From the NCBI RefSeq assembly GCF_001953055.1, contig NZ_CP019044.1, forward strand, positions 2,542,001 to 2,606,000: a stretch of DNA of 64,000 nt, given 5' to 3'. A model generated the notes under the pieces. It saw only the letters and a program-made list of their open reading frames with translations, was not told where the DNA came from and ran no database searches. Shown here piece by piece: positions 1 to 9,102 of this stretch (position 1 is the stretch's first letter; each line of letters opens with the position of its first letter). The translations under genes and the position numbers were made by a program. The DNA is from Salaquimonas pukyongi. Its GTDB lineage: Bacteria; Pseudomonadota; Alphaproteobacteria; Rhizobiales; Rhizobiaceae.

Positions 1-484
1 GCGGCAGAGCCCCGCGCTCCTTCGGTACATGACGGACAAACCAGCGCGCCTGCTCGATCGCCGGGCGGCAGAAATAGTAGAAATGATAGGCCCCACGGGG
101 AATCCCGGCGCGTTTGGCCGCCCGCCAGTTGGCCTTGAAATAATCATCCAGCCTGTCGCCGCCCTCTGTTGCCTTGATGAAGGCGAACCGGATACCGGCC
201 CGTTTTACCATCGCCCAGTCGATATCAAACTGGAACTTGGAGACGTCGATCCCGTGGACGGGATAGTCCCACGGCGCCCTGCCCTCCCATTCATGGGGAT
301 CGTTGTCGCCATAGCGCGGCCCGGTGCCCGTGCTTCGAATGTCCAGCACATCCATCGGTGAGGAGGTGCAGCCCGCAAGCAGCAGGCTCACCACCACCAC
401 CACCAAAGCGAGGAAATGAGCAGGGAACTTCGCAAGGAAACGGGCAGCATTCTGGGCAAGGCGGCGGGAAAAAAGCGCGAACAT
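1..484 (-). CDS. GH25-family lysozyme-like lipoprotein (partial, 3' end outside window)
   Basis: Reading the reverse strand from the ATG at 484 gives an open frame of 161 codons that runs off the left edge. The N-terminus is a lipoprotein signal: a basic start, a run of Val/Leu and the lipobox LLAGC near residue 39. After it comes GIDVSKFQ, the Asp-containing opening strand of glycoside hydrolase family 25 (Cpl-1/lysozyme M1 type), then FIKATEG with the family's catalytic Glu, and RGAYHFYYF. GH25 enzymes cleave the MurNAc-GlcNAc bond of peptidoglycan, so a wall-remodelling role in the periplasm is inferred. It lies 28 bp downstream of the GST gene on the same strand. The C-terminal part of the barrel cannot be judged here. 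Confidence 0.85.
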   Translation of the reverse strand, partial: MFALFSRRLAQNAARFLAKFPAHFLALVVVVVSLLLAGCTSSPMDVLDIRSTGTGPRYGDNDPHEWEGRAPWDYPVHGIDVSKFQFDIDWAMVKRAGIRFAFIKATEGGDRLDDYFKANWRAAKRAGIPRGAYHFYYFCRPAIEQARWFVRHVPKERGALP

Positions 485-512
485 GAAGACCAACTCGATT
501 CGGTAGCGCCTC

Positions 513-1178
513 TTATACACGCTCCCCGCATTCGGGAAACAACACGCCTGCTTCGCCGCTTTTCCATTGCGGATACTTTGTCATGATCGCGGAGAACCGG
601 TTCGACGCAAGAAAGGCATCAAGCCAGGAAACAACATTCGGCCAAGCCTGTTCCCTGAACCAGCCAATGTCCACATGGGCATACTGGCGCACGAAAGGCA
701 GGATCGCCATGTCGGCAAGGCTCATGCGCTCACCAAACAGAAAGCGCTGGCCTTCCAGCATCGCCTCCAGTTTCATCAGATACGCTGCTGCCTTGTTTCG
801 CTCAGCCACCTCGTCGGCATCGGCATAGCGCGTTGCGTATTTGTAGCGGTCGAGCGCCGTCTTGAATGGCCCGTCAAAGTCAGCCATCAGCGCCTCCATG
901 GCATCAAGAACTTCGGACGGCCACTCCGTCAGCCCTTCCGGATCGTTTTTTGCCAGCGCCCAATCCATGATGTTCCGGCTTTCCTCCAGCACCGCGCCGT
1001 CAGGCTGTACCAGAACCGGGACAGTGCCCTTCGGGCTCACCCTGAGCATTTCAGCCGGCTTGTCGCGCAGCACGACTTCGCGCAACGCCACCTGCTGCCC
1101 GGATGATTGCAGCGCCAAACGCGCCCGCATGGCATAAGGGCAACGGCGGAAGGAATAGAGCACCGGCAGGCCGTTCAT
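513..1178 (-). CDS. Glutathione S-transferase family protein
   Basis: The 221-residue protein has the usual GST length and layout. Residues 1-80 are a thioredoxin-fold domain with CPYA at residues 13-16 and a VPVL cis-proline segment that binds glutathione. An all-helical C-terminal domain follows, including [13 protein letters not shown], the N-capping box of GSTs. The CPYA motif (cysteine rather than tyrosine or serine) suggests a beta/omega-like or YfcG/YibF-like enzyme with thiol-transferase or deglutathionylation activity rather than classical conjugation. The start overlaps the stop of the upstream proline-racemase-family gene by 4 bp (ATGA), so the two are probably translationally coupled. 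The substrate is unknown. Confidence 0.85.
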   Translation of the reverse strand: MNGLPVLYSFRRCPYAMRARLALQSSGQQVALREVVLRDKPAEMLRVSPKGTVPVLVQPDGAVLEESRNIMDWALAKNDPEGLTEWPSEVLDAMEALMADFDGPFKTALDRYKYATRYADADEVAERNKAAAYLMKLEAMLEGQRFLFGERMSLADMAILPFVRQYAHVDIGWFREQAWPNVVSWLDAFLASNRFSAIMTKYPQWKSGEAGVLFPECGERV

Positions 1179-2218
1179 ACTTGCGCTCCGCCCTCAGCGT
1201 TCGGCCAGGTGTCTGAAATCCGGTAGCCTTCAGGCCAGGGATCTGCCGGATCGAGAAAAAGCTGCCGTGTGCCGGTGATCCACGCCTGGCCGGAAACCGA
1301 GGAAATGATCGCCGGCTTGCCACCCAGTTTCGTCACCCCCTCGATGTGGCAATCGAACTGCGAGCCGATGATCGAGCGCGCAAGATAGCGCTCGCCCTGT
1401 TTCAATTGCCCTTTCGCATGCAGCACGGCCATGCGCGCCGAACAGCCGGTGCCGGTTGGCGAGCGGTCGAGCTTGCCGGGACGGATCGACACTGTGTTCT
1501 TGCCGGCCCAGCCGTCGCCGGTTTTTTCCAGTGGCCCGGCAAACTGGCAAAAGGAAATGTGGTTCCACTCCTTTTCAGGATGCACAAAGCCGAGTTGCTC
1601 CTGTGCAGCAGCGGTAATCAGAACACCGGTCTTTGCCAGATCGTGCGCTTCGTCTGGTGTTAGCGAAAAGCCGAGCGCCGCCGCATCGGTGATCACGAAA
1701 CTGTCGCCGCCGAAGGCAGTATCCACCGTTAGCGTCCCCATACCCGAAACCTCCACTGGAGCATCAAGCGCGACGGCAAAGGATGGTACGTTTGAAAACC
1801 GCACCGCGGTCACCTTGCCATTGGCGCAATGGGCTTCCACCTTTACCAGCCCCGCCGGCACTTCCAGCGTCAGATGCGTTACCGGTTCGCGCATCTCGAC
1901 AATACCGGTTTCCACCAGCACCGTCGCAACGCACATGGTGTTGGAGCCGGACATGGGCGGCACATCCGCCGGTTCCATGATCAAAAAGGCGGCATCGGCT
2001 TCAGGCGACTTGGGGGGTACCAGCAGGTTTGCATGGCGAAACACGCCGCCGCGCGGTTCGTTGAGCAGGAAGCGGTGCAGCGCGCCATCGCGTTCGAGAA
2101 AATCGCGCTGCTCCCAGAGCGTGTTCCCCGGTGGCGGCTGCACCCCGCCGACGATCACATCGCCGACCTCCCCTTCCGCATGGCAGTTGACGACATGAAT
2201 GACCTTGCTGCTGCGCAT
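1175..2218 (-). CDS. Proline racemase family protein (4-hydroxyproline 2-epimerase / trans-3-hydroxyproline dehydratase type)
   Basis: This 347-residue protein belongs to the proline racemase superfamily. The N-terminus shows [10 protein letters not shown], followed by [11 protein letters not shown]. The first catalytic position, Cys in true racemases, is Ser90 in MSGSNT. The second is Cys259 in [11 protein letters not shown]. This Ser/Cys pairing is known from the subgroup whose members have 4-hydroxyproline 2-epimerase and/or trans-3-hydroxy-L-proline dehydratase activity, so use of hydroxyproline is the likely role. No D-hydroxyproline dehydrogenase or DapA-like partner lies next to it. 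It overlaps the GST start by 4 bp and sits 15 bp after trhO, which suggests one transcript. Confidence 0.82.
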   Translation of the reverse strand: MRSSKVIHVVNCHAEGEVGDVIVGGVQPPPGNTLWEQRDFLERDGALHRFLLNEPRGGVFRHANLLVPPKSPEADAAFLIMEPADVPPMSGSNTMCVATVLVETGIVEMREPVTHLTLEVPAGLVKVEAHCANGKVTAVRFSNVPSFAVALDAPVEVSGMGTLTVDTAFGGDSFVITDAAALGFSLTPDEAHDLAKTGVLITAAAQEQLGFVHPEKEWNHISFCQFAGPLEKTGDGWAGKNTVSIRPGKLDRSPTGTGCSARMAVLHAKGQLKQGERYLARSIIGSQFDCHIEGVTKLGGKPAIISSVSGQAWITGTRQLFLDPADPWPEGYRISDTWPNAEGGAQV

Positions 2219-2233
2219 GACCTTCCCCGCCCG

Positions 2234-3238
2234 TCAGGCCGGCTCATCTTTTTTCACCGGCCCGGCAAGCTGTTCTCCGCGCGTCTTCTGTTTAAATTGC
2301 CGCTTGGCTTCGCGCTGTGCTTCCTGATCGGCAGCAATATGCTGCTCGCCGCGCTTTTTCGCCAGTTCCACCTGACGCTGGCGCTCGGCAAAACGCCGCT
2401 TTTGTTCCGCCGTCATCTTGTCATGGCAGTGGGGACAGGAAACACCATGGACATAGGCTGGCGACCGCTTGTCTTCCTTGCTCACCGGATGACGGCAGGC
2501 ATGGCACAAATCGTACGGGCCGGGTTTTAAGCCGTGACCGACCGAGACCCGGTTATCGAAGACGAAACACTCCCCTTCCCAGAGGCTTTCTTCCTCCCGA
2601 ACGGTTTCAAGATATTTCAGGATACCGCCTTTCAGGTGGAAGACCTCGTCAAAGCCCTCCTGCCTCATGAAGCTCGAAGCTTTTTCACAGCGGATACCGC
2701 CCGTGCAGAACATGGCAATCTTCGGCTTGTTGTGCAGTCCTTCCTGCTCGCGTACCCATTGCGGAAACTCCCGGAAAGTGACGGTATTCGGGTTCACCGC
2801 CCCCTTGAAGGTTCCGATATCGACCTCATAGTCGTTGCGGGTGTCGATCAAAACCACCTGCGGATCGCTGATGAGATCGTTCCAGTTTTCCGGCTCAACA
2901 TAGGTGCCGACCACCTCATTGGGGTCGATCCCCTCAACGCCCATGGTGACGATCTCTTTTTTCAGCCGCACCTTCATGCGGTAGAACGGGTTTTCCCCTT
3001 CCGCCCAGCTTTCCTTGTGTTCGAGACCGGCAAATTTCGGATCGCTGCGCAGCCAGCAGAGCACGGCCCGAATGCCGGCTTCCGGTCCCGCAATCGTGCC
3101 GTTGATGCCCTCGCGCGCCAGCAACAGCGTGCCCATCACATCATTCCTGCGGCAGATTTCCAGCAGCGGCTCACGCCGCGCTTCGTAGTCTTCGAGGCGG
3201 ACGAACTGGTAAAGGGCTGCAACGAGAAAGCGGGACAT
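2234..3238 (-). CDS. trhO: tRNA uridine(34) hydroxylase / rhodanese-like protein TrhO
   Basis: The 334-residue protein matches the TrhO (YceA) family from end to end. It has an N-terminal ferredoxin-like domain (EGINGTIAG near 43-51), then a rhodanese domain with [10 protein letters not shown] and the active-site loop CTGGIRC with Cys178. A Cys-rich tail follows with CHACRHPV and CPHCHD, then a basic Lys/Gln-rich end. TrhO catalyses oxygen-dependent hydroxylation of U34 in tRNAs that decode NNU/NNA codons, giving 5-hydroxyuridine. The catalytic Cys and the downstream Cys pairs are all present. It is the first gene of a minus-strand group with the two genes downstream of it. Confidence 0.93.
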   Translation of the reverse strand: MSRFLVAALYQFVRLEDYEARREPLLEICRRNDVMGTLLLAREGINGTIAGPEAGIRAVLCWLRSDPKFAGLEHKESWAEGENPFYRMKVRLKKEIVTMGVEGIDPNEVVGTYVEPENWNDLISDPQVVLIDTRNDYEVDIGTFKGAVNPNTVTFREFPQWVREQEGLHNKPKIAMFCTGGIRCEKASSFMRQEGFDEVFHLKGGILKYLETVREEESLWEGECFVFDNRVSVGHGLKPGPYDLCHACRHPVSKEDKRSPAYVHGVSCPHCHDKMTAEQKRRFAERQRQVELAKKRGEQHIAADQEAQREAKRQFKQKTRGEQLAGPVKKDEPA

Positions 3239-3356
3239 GACCTTCCTTTCGCCCGTCAGATACGCCCCATAACGCCAGGCTTCAAGACAAACATGGAACC
3301 TTGGCCGCTTCTGATCGTTTTTTCAGGATCAGACAAACATCGGATTGGAGTAAACC

Positions 3357-3548
3357 ATGCCGGCAAAGTCCAAAGCACAACAGAAAGCCGCTGGGGCCGC
3401 CTTGTCGGCCAAACGTGGAGAAACAAAGGTCTCCGACCTGCAGGGCAGCGCCAGGGAAATGCATGATTCGATGACTGAGGACCAGTTGGAGGATTTTGCC
3501 TCAACCGACCGCAAGGGCTTGCCGGAAAAGGTGGATGGCGATGACTGA
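3357..3548 (+). CDS. DUF3008 family small basic protein
   Basis: This is a 63-residue soluble protein that begins MPAKSKAQQKAAGAAL, the hallmark of the DUF3008 family, which is common in Hyphomicrobiales. The N-terminal half is basic and Ala-rich; the rest is acidic, with SMTEDQLEDFAST and KGLPEKV. The ribosome binding site GGAG lies 6 bases before the ATG. The biochemical function of the family is not established. The gene's last codons overlap the ATG at 3541 that opens the leader of the next SDR gene, so the two are probably expressed together. Confidence 0.85.
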   Translation: MPAKSKAQQKAAGAALSAKRGETKVSDLQGSAREMHDSMTEDQLEDFASTDRKGLPEKVDGDD

Positions 3549-3620
3549 TGCAAGTCCCGTTCTCAAATCCGAGCAGGATCAGCCCGGCGACGAACATGCG
3601 ATGTCGCCTTCCCCGAATGT
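3541..3620 (+). other. Out-of-frame N-terminal leader of the downstream SDR, broken at a C run
   Basis: An ATG at 3541 overlaps the DUF3008 stop and opens a 36-codon frame containing SEQDQPGDEHAMSPSP. This matches the N-terminal extension of YghA-type SDRs, which leads into a Gly-Ser-Gly-Arg-Leu-Lys motif. That motif is present, but in the frame beginning before 3621. Adding one C to the CCCC run at 3611-3614 joins the two frames into a 283-codon product, which is normal for the family. Either a base was lost from the homopolymer in sequencing or the gene truly carries a one-base deletion with a restart at 3621. Confidence 0.75.
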
Positions 3621-4391
3621 ATGCCACGTTATCCCGGATCGGGCCGGTTGAAGGGAAAATCCACCCTCATCACTGGCGGCGATTCAGGGATTGGCCGCGC
3701 AGCGGCGGTGCTGTTTGCCCGCGAAGGCGCAAATGTCGCCATCGTCTATCTTGATGAGGAGCAGGATGCGCAGGAAACCATCCGCCTGATCGAGGAAGAG
3801 GGCGGTACGGGCTTGGCAATTCGGGGCGATGTGGGTGACAAGTCGTTTTGCGAAGAGGCCGTCAACCGGACCGTGGAGTCGTTCGGCGGCCTTGATGTCG
3901 TTGTGGCCAATGCCGCCGAACAGCACGCAGTTGAATCCTTTGAGGACATTCCTGCCGAGCAGATCGAACGAACCTACCGAACAAACATTTTCGGCTATTT
4001 TTACATTCTTCAGGCCGCAATGCCTCACCTCAAGCGCGGTGCTTCCATCATCTGCACCACGTCGGTGACTGCCTATCGCGGACAGGATTTACTGATCGAC
4101 TATACGACAACAAAAGGTGCCATCCTTGCACTGGTAAGGGCACTTGCCTCCAAATTTGCCCACAAGGGAATCCGCGTTAACGGCGTTGCACCGGGCCCCA
4201 TATGGACACCGTTGATCCCTGCATCATTCCCGCCGGAAGTTGTCAAGGAATTCGGTAAGGACTCCCCGCTGGAACGCCCCGGCCAACCCAACGAAGTGGC
4301 GCCATCCTTCCTGTTTCTGGCCTGCGAGGACGCAAGTTACATGACGGGCCAGGTGCTGCATCCCAATGGCGGCGATCCGATATCGAGCTGA
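3621..4391 (+). CDS. Short-chain dehydrogenase/reductase, YghA/YhdF type
   Basis: The 256 residues from the ATG at 3621 contain a complete classical SDR fold. TGGDSGIG is the cofactor-binding loop, ANAA stands in for NNAG, TTSV carries the catalytic Ser, and YTTTKGA is the YxxxK active site. The family (E. coli YghA-like, about 285 residues) reduces aldehydes or ketones with NAD(P)H and is often linked to general stress. The true N-terminus probably starts at 3541 in another frame, because the usual leader is encoded there and a single C seems to be missing at 3611-3614. The catalytic core is intact, so a shortened protein from 3621 could still be active. No strong ribosome binding site precedes 3621. 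Confidence 0.85.
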   Translation: MPRYPGSGRLKGKSTLITGGDSGIGRAAAVLFAREGANVAIVYLDEEQDAQETIRLIEEEGGTGLAIRGDVGDKSFCEEAVNRTVESFGGLDVVVANAAEQHAVESFEDIPAEQIERTYRTNIFGYFYILQAAMPHLKRGASIICTTSVTAYRGQDLLIDYTTTKGAILALVRALASKFAHKGIRVNGVAPGPIWTPLIPASFPPEVVKEFGKDSPLERPGQPNEVAPSFLFLACEDASYMTGQVLHPNGGDPISS

Positions 4392-4465
4392 ACGGGCAAC
4401 ATGGTTGAAGCGTACCTTGCCGTCGAACGTTGCAGGCAACCGGCGCGCCGCGCTATGCTCATCCC

Positions 4466-4933
4466 ATGGCAAGCGATGATCTTGATGAAATTGACCTAAA
4501 AATACTGCGCATTCTGCAAGCAGAACCTGAAATCGCCATTCAAGAGATCGGCGCGCGCGTCGGCCTGTCCCATACCCCCTGTTGGCGCCGCATTCGCAAA
4601 ATGCAGGATTCGGGCCTGCTCAAGGGACGGGTCTGGCTGGTCGACGGCGAAAAAGCCGGACTCGATGTGTCGATCTTCGTCTTTGTACGCCTCGACACCC
4701 ATTCGGCCGAGGTGATGGATACCTTTGAGGCGGCAACGCTCACCATCCCCGAAATCATGCAGTGTTACACGGTGTCAGGGGAATTCGACTACATGCTGCG
4801 CGTGGTCGTCGGCTCTGTACGCGACTACGAACGCACCGTGAAGGGCAAGCTGCTGAAACTGCCCCATGTGGGCATCATGAATTCCCATTTTGCCCTCAAC
4901 GAAGTAAAAAACACCACGGCCTATCCCATTTGA
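4466..4933 (+). CDS. Lrp/AsnC family transcriptional regulator
   Basis: A 155-residue protein starts at the ATG at 4466 (MASDDLDEIDLKILRIL), which matches the usual Lrp start; the in-frame ATG at 4430 would add an unconserved tail. Residues 5-60 form the AsnC winged helix-turn-helix (IGARVGLSHTPCWRRI). The rest is the RAM/AsnC ligand-binding domain, including VSGEFDYMLRVVV. Lrp/AsnC proteins bind amino acids and form dimers or octamers on DNA. The gene lies upstream of, and points the same way as, the indolepyruvate oxidoreductase gene. Control of that aromatic amino acid gene is a reasonable inference, but nothing here proves it. Confidence 0.9.
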   Translation: MASDDLDEIDLKILRILQAEPEIAIQEIGARVGLSHTPCWRRIRKMQDSGLLKGRVWLVDGEKAGLDVSIFVFVRLDTHSAEVMDTFEAATLTIPEIMQCYTVSGEFDYMLRVVVGSVRDYERTVKGKLLKLPHVGIMNSHFALNEVKNTTAYPI

Positions 4934-4940
4934 ACCGTAA

Positions 4941-4968
4941 CGCCGTGCCGCAGCGCGGCGATATCTTT
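4941..4968 (+). terminator. Possible terminator after the Lrp/AsnC gene
   Basis: A GC-rich stem CGCCG/CGGCG (4941-4945 with 4956-4960) is followed within a few bases by TATCTTTT. It lies 8 bp past the stop codon. The stem is short and the T run imperfect, so this is tentative. Confidence 0.35.
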
Positions 4969-5126
4969 TGACATTCCCATCCTACGATTTCGAAGTTTCT
5001 TAGGCCTTCATCCCAAGAAACGCCGCAAACACTGCCAAAATTGGACTTTGGTTTCAGCAAATTCGCGTCATACTGTCGGTTGAGGGAGTCGGGTCGGGGA
5101 CCCAGGTTGCACCGGCATGTCCGGAT

Positions 5127-5142
5127 GGTCACAGTTGTGACC
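5127..5142. promoter_or_regulatory. Perfect inverted repeat upstream of the indolepyruvate oxidoreductase gene
   Basis: GGTCACA-GT-TGTGACC is a perfect 7-bp inverted repeat with a 2-bp spacer. It sits in the 342-bp gene-free stretch 4934-5275, about 130 bp before the GTG at 5276. Its symmetry suits a dimeric regulator, and the adjacent Lrp/AsnC protein is the obvious candidate, but no site consensus was matched. Apart from this repeat and the hairpin near 4941 I see nothing else in the stretch. Confidence 0.35.
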
Positions 5143-5275
5143 GGCACGCAACCGGAGAGCCTGTTGTTTGCGCGGCCAGGATCAGCCATCGTACGCACCA
5201 GGCCTTGCAGGCTTTTGCCGGCTGATGAGAACTGCCGCCAACCGCCGCCGTCAACCGCTATTGAGGAGAAGCATT

Positions 5276-8200
5276 GTGGGCATCGAAAAACAAACCTTCG
5301 ACCCTGATTCCGCAATTACGCTGGACGACAAATATACTGCCGAGGACGGCAAGATCTTCATCAACGGCACACAGGCGCTGGTTCGCCTGCCGATGGTACA
5401 GATGCGCCGCGACCGTGCTGCCGGCCTTAACACCGGCACCTTCATTTCCGGCTATCGCGGCTCACCGGTGGGCGGCTTCGACCTCACTCTCAACCAGGCC
5501 CGCGAACATCAGAAAAAGCACGACATCCATTTTCTGCCGGGCGTCAACGAGGACCTCGCCGCAACCGCAGTGTGGGGCTCGCAGCAGCTTTCCACCTCAC
5601 CCGGCGCGAAGAAGGACGGCGTTCTCGGCATGTGGTACGGCAAGGGACCGGGTGTTGACCGCTGCGGCGATGTCTTCAAACATGCAAACTCCTTCGGCAC
5701 TTCCCCCCATGGCGGCGTGCTGGCCATCGCAGGGGACGACCACCTGGCAAAGTCCTCCACCGTTGCCCACCAGTCCGACCACGCCTTTATGGCAGCCATC
5801 ATGCCGGTGCTGTTTCCCTCCTCCGTTCAGGAATTCACGGAGCTGGGTTTGCTCGGCATCGCCATGAGCCGCTATTCCGGCCTGTGGGTCGGGTACAAGG
5901 TAATCGCCGACACCATCGAGACGACCGGCGTCGTAGACCTTGCCGGCGAGCGGCGTGCCTTCGTCACCCCCAACGATTTTGAAATGCCCCAGGGCGGGCT
6001 CAACATCCGCTGGCCCGATGACCGGTTTGCCCAGGACGAGCGCCTGCAGGAATACAAGGGGTATGCGGCAATTGCCTTTGCCCGCGCCAACAAGATCGAT
6101 CAGCTGGTCATCGATTCCAAAAAGCCGCGCCTTGGCATCGTCGCCTCCGGCAAGGCTTACGAGAACGTCCGCGAAGCGCTGCGCCATCTGGATATCGATG
6201 AAAAAACCGCCGACAAGATCGGCCTGCGCCTTTACAAGGTGCGCATGCCCTGGCCGCTGGAACCAGAAGGCATCCGCCAGTTTTCCGAAGGGCTGGAGGA
6301 GGTCCTCATTGTCGAAGAGCGGCGCGAGGTGATCGAGCATCAGATCAAGCAGCAGCTGTTCAACTGGCGCGCCGATGTACGCCCGCGCATTGTCGGCAAG
6401 TTCGACCACAAGGACCGTCACGTCCTGTCCCTGCATGAGGAAATCACCGCCGGCGTTGCCACCCGCATCATCGCCACCCGGCTGCTCGATTTCGACCTGC
6501 CGGAAAGCCTGCGCGGCAAGCTGAAGAAGAAACTTGCCTATTACAATGAGCGCCATCAGTTGAAGGTCGGCCACAAGACGCCGGTCAACCGGGTTGCCCA
6601 TTTCTGTGCCGGCTGCCCCCACAACACCTCCACCAAGGTACCGGACGGTTCCAGAGCCTTTGCCGGCATTGGCTGCCATTTCATGGCGCTGTGGATGGAC
6701 CGCAATACCGAAACCTATACCCATATGGGCGGCGAAGGCGTCACCTGGTCCGGCATGGCCCCCTTTACGGAAGAAAAGCACGTCTTTGCCAATCTCGGCG
6801 ACGGGACCTATTTTCATTCCGGAATCATGGCGATACGCCAGTCCGTTGCCTCTGGCGCCAACATTACCTACAAACTGCTCTACAATGACGCGGTGGCAAT
6901 GACCGGTGGCCAGAAGATCGACGGCTCGCTGACGGTACCCGAACTCGCCGCCCAGCTGCAGGCCGAAGGCGTCAGGAAGCTCTGGCTGGTATCGGACGAA
7001 CCGGAAAAATACGCTGGCGTTTCCTTGCCGCAGGACATCGAAATCAAGCATCGCGACTGGCTGGATGACATTCAGGAAGAGGCTCGCAACACCAAGGGCT
7101 GCACGGCGATCATCTACGATCAGACCTGCGCGACCGAGAAGCGCCGCCGCCGCAAGCGCGGCCAGATGGAAGATCCGGACAAGCGCGTCTTCATCAACCC
7201 CTTGGTCTGCGAAGGGTGCGGTGACTGTTCCGTGCAATCGAACTGCATTTCCATCGAACCGCTGGAAACCGAGTTCGGCCGCAAGCGTCAGATCAACCAG
7301 TCCTCCTGCAACAAGGATTTTTCCTGCGTTAAGGGCTTCTGCCCCTCCTTTGTTACTGTCCAGGGCGCAAGCCTGAAGAAACGCCAGCTGCCGGCCCTTG
7401 CCGATGAAGCCCTGCCGGACCCGCAGATCGTTCCCCTGGAGGATGAAGTCTACAACGTCGCCATTACCGGCGTCGGTGGCACAGGCGTTCTGACCATCGG
7501 TGCAATCATCGGAATGGCGGCCCATATCGAAGGCAAGGCAGCGATGATCCAGGACTTTTCCGGCCTGGCGCAGAAGGGCGGCGCGGTGCTGTCCCATATC
7601 CGGCTTTCAAAATCCACCGATCTGGTAGCAGCTGCGCAAATTCCGCCAGGCGAAGCTGATCTGCTGATGGCCGCCGACACGGTGGTCGCTGCCGACAAGG
7701 GGCCGATTGCGCTCTATGCCACCAACCGTACCCGCGGCATCCTCAACACCCACCTGACGCCCGTTTCCTCTTTCGTCTTCGACCGGGATTTCGACTTCCG
7801 AGAAACCGCTGTCATCGATGCCATCTCCAAGGGCATCAAGGACAATGCCGACAAGGTGGATTTTACCCGGCTTGCCGAACTGGTCTGCGGCGATTCGATC
7901 GCCACCAATGTCATGATGCTCGGCTATGCCTGCCAGAAAGGCACGCTGCCGATTGGCATTGAAGCGCTGGAAAAGGCGATTGAGCTCAACGGCGTCGCTG
8001 TCAAGGCGAACAAGCTTGCCTTCAACTGGGGCCGCCGCATCGCCGAAAAACCGGACGAGGCGCTGAAAATTCTTGCCCAGGCACATGGCGGACCGCAAGA
8101 GCCGGAAACCCTGGAACAGATCATCGACCGCCGTGCACAGTTCCTCACCGGCTACCAGAACACCGCTTATGCACAGCGCTATCGCGATCTGGTCGCCCGC

Positions 8201-8779
8201 GTGGAAACCGCCGAGGCAAAACTGGGCTCAAAACGCGACCTGACCAACGCTGTCGCGCGCTATTTCTTCAAGCTGATGGCCTACAAGGACGAATACGAGG
8301 TCGCCCGCCTCTTCACCGATGGCAATTTCAAGAAGCAACTTGGCGAAACCTTCGACGGTGACCTGAAGCTCACCTTCCATCTCGCTCCGCCGATCTTCAA
8401 GGGCAAAACCCTGCCGAACGGCCGCCCCGCAAAACGCGAGTTTGGCCCCTGGATGTTTGCCGCCATGAAATGGCTGGCGAAAATGAAGCGCCTGCGCGGT
8501 ACTGCGTTCGATCCATTCGGCCGGTCGCAAGAACGCCGCACCGAGCGCCGCCTCATCGACGACTATGAAGCCATGATCGGGGACCTTCTGCCGAAACTGA
8601 CAAAGCGCAATCATCGCTTCGCCGTCGCACTTGCCCGCATACCCGACGAAATTCGCGGTTACGGCCCGGTCAAGGAAAAATCGGTAGTAAAGGCGGAAAA
8701 GAACACGGCAACCCTTCTTGCGCAGTTTGCCAACCCGCCCGCCGAGAAGAGCAAAACCCGGCTGGAAGCAGCAGAGTAG
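5276..8779 (+). CDS. Indolepyruvate ferredoxin oxidoreductase, fused single-chain type
   Basis: This is a 1167-residue 2-oxoacid:ferredoxin oxidoreductase of the fused type typical of alpha- and betaproteobacteria. The GTG at 5276 is the likely start: GAGGAG lies 7 bases before it, and residues upstream of it are not family-like. Order: pyrimidine-binding TPP domain (SGYRGSPVGG), TPP-pyrophosphate domain (CAGCPHNTS, GIGCHFMALWM, NLGDGTYFHSG), a 4Fe-4S segment (CEGCGDCSVQSNC with further Cys residues after it) and a C-terminal gamma-type domain (GVGGTGVLTIG). The enzyme decarboxylates aryl pyruvates, formed by transamination of aromatic amino acids, to aryl-acetyl-CoA and passes electrons to ferredoxin. 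It stands alone, probably under the nearby Lrp/AsnC regulator. Confidence 0.92.
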   Translation: MGIEKQTFDPDSAITLDDKYTAEDGKIFINGTQALVRLPMVQMRRDRAAGLNTGTFISGYRGSPVGGFDLTLNQAREHQKKHDIHFLPGVNEDLAATAVWGSQQLSTSPGAKKDGVLGMWYGKGPGVDRCGDVFKHANSFGTSPHGGVLAIAGDDHLAKSSTVAHQSDHAFMAAIMPVLFPSSVQEFTELGLLGIAMSRYSGLWVGYKVIADTIETTGVVDLAGERRAFVTPNDFEMPQGGLNIRWPDDRFAQDERLQEYKGYAAIAFARANKIDQLVIDSKKPRLGIVASGKAYENVREALRHLDIDEKTADKIGLRLYKVRMPWPLEPEGIRQFSEGLEEVLIVEERREVIEHQIKQQLFNWRADVRPRIVGKFDHKDRHVLSLHEEITAGVATRIIATRLLDFDLPESLRGKLKKKLAYYNERHQLKVGHKTPVNRVAHFCAGCPHNTSTKVPDGSRAFAGIGCHFMALWMDRNTETYTHMGGEGVTWSGMAPFTEEKHVFANLGDGTYFHSGIMAIRQSVASGANITYKLLYNDAVAMTGGQKIDGSLTVPELAAQLQAEGVRKLWLVSDEPEKYAGVSLPQDIEIKHRDWLDDIQEEARNTKGCTAIIYDQTCATEKRRRRKRGQMEDPDKRVFINPLVCEGCGDCSVQSNCISIEPLETEFGRKRQINQSSCNKDFSCVKGFCPSFVTVQGASLKKRQLPALADEALPDPQIVPLEDEVYNVAITGVGGTGVLTIGAIIGMAAHIEGKAAMIQDFSGLAQKGGAVLSHIRLSKSTDLVAAAQIPPGEADLLMAADTVVAADKGPIALYATNRTRGILNTHLTPVSSFVFDRDFDFRETAVIDAISKGIKDNADKVDFTRLAELVCGDSIATNVMMLGYACQKGTLPIGIEALEKAIELNGVAVKANKLAFNWGRRIAEKPDEALKILAQAHGGPQEPETLEQIIDRRAQFLTGYQNTAYAQRYRDLVARVETAEAKLGSKRDLTNAVARYFFKLMAYKDEYEVARLFTDGNFKKQLGETFDGDLKLTFHLAPPIFKGKTLPNGRPAKREFGPWMFAAMKWLAKMKRLRGTAFDPFGRSQERRTERRLIDDYEAMIGDLLPKLTKRNHRFAVALARIPDEIRGYGPVKEKSVVKAEKNTATLLAQFANPPAEKSKTRLEAAE

Positions 8780-9102
8780 GAACTGCACAAGTCAAAGGGC
8801 GCAACAGGTTCGCGCCAGCGTGGCAGGTGACTTGCCCGGCCTGCTTCGTAGTGATGGCCGGCGGATAAACTTCCGCATAAGGCCCCACATCCAGCTGACG
8901 GGGATGTGAAGGCTGCTCCCGTTTTTGCGAGCAGCGTATGGGAAAAATTCCTGTTTCTTTCATTTCCAGTTGAAAGGCGAACTCCCTAACTTTCGTCGTG
9001 TCGAAGAGAGGTAGCAACAGGTGCTGCCGAAACCAAAACGGACCCTGTCTCTGCTTCCTTTCGGCAGAACCAAATCAACCGTTAACCGAAAGGAACCAAA
9101 TC
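8780..9102. other. Gene-free interval between the indolepyruvate oxidoreductase gene and the small secreted protein gene
   Basis: I see no convincing coding frame in these 323 bp. A short hairpin GCTGCTC/GAGCAGC near 8907-8935 could serve as a weak terminator for the upstream gene, and the last 20 bases hold the AAAGGA ribosome binding site of the next gene. The promoter of the small secreted gene is presumably here, but no clear -35/-10 pair stands out. Confidence 0.4.

Noticed and set aside
5597-7597. 666-codon open frame on the minus strand
   Set aside because: It lies entirely antisense to the well-supported indolepyruvate oxidoreductase gene and has no recognisable domain; GC-rich coding DNA often gives such shadows.
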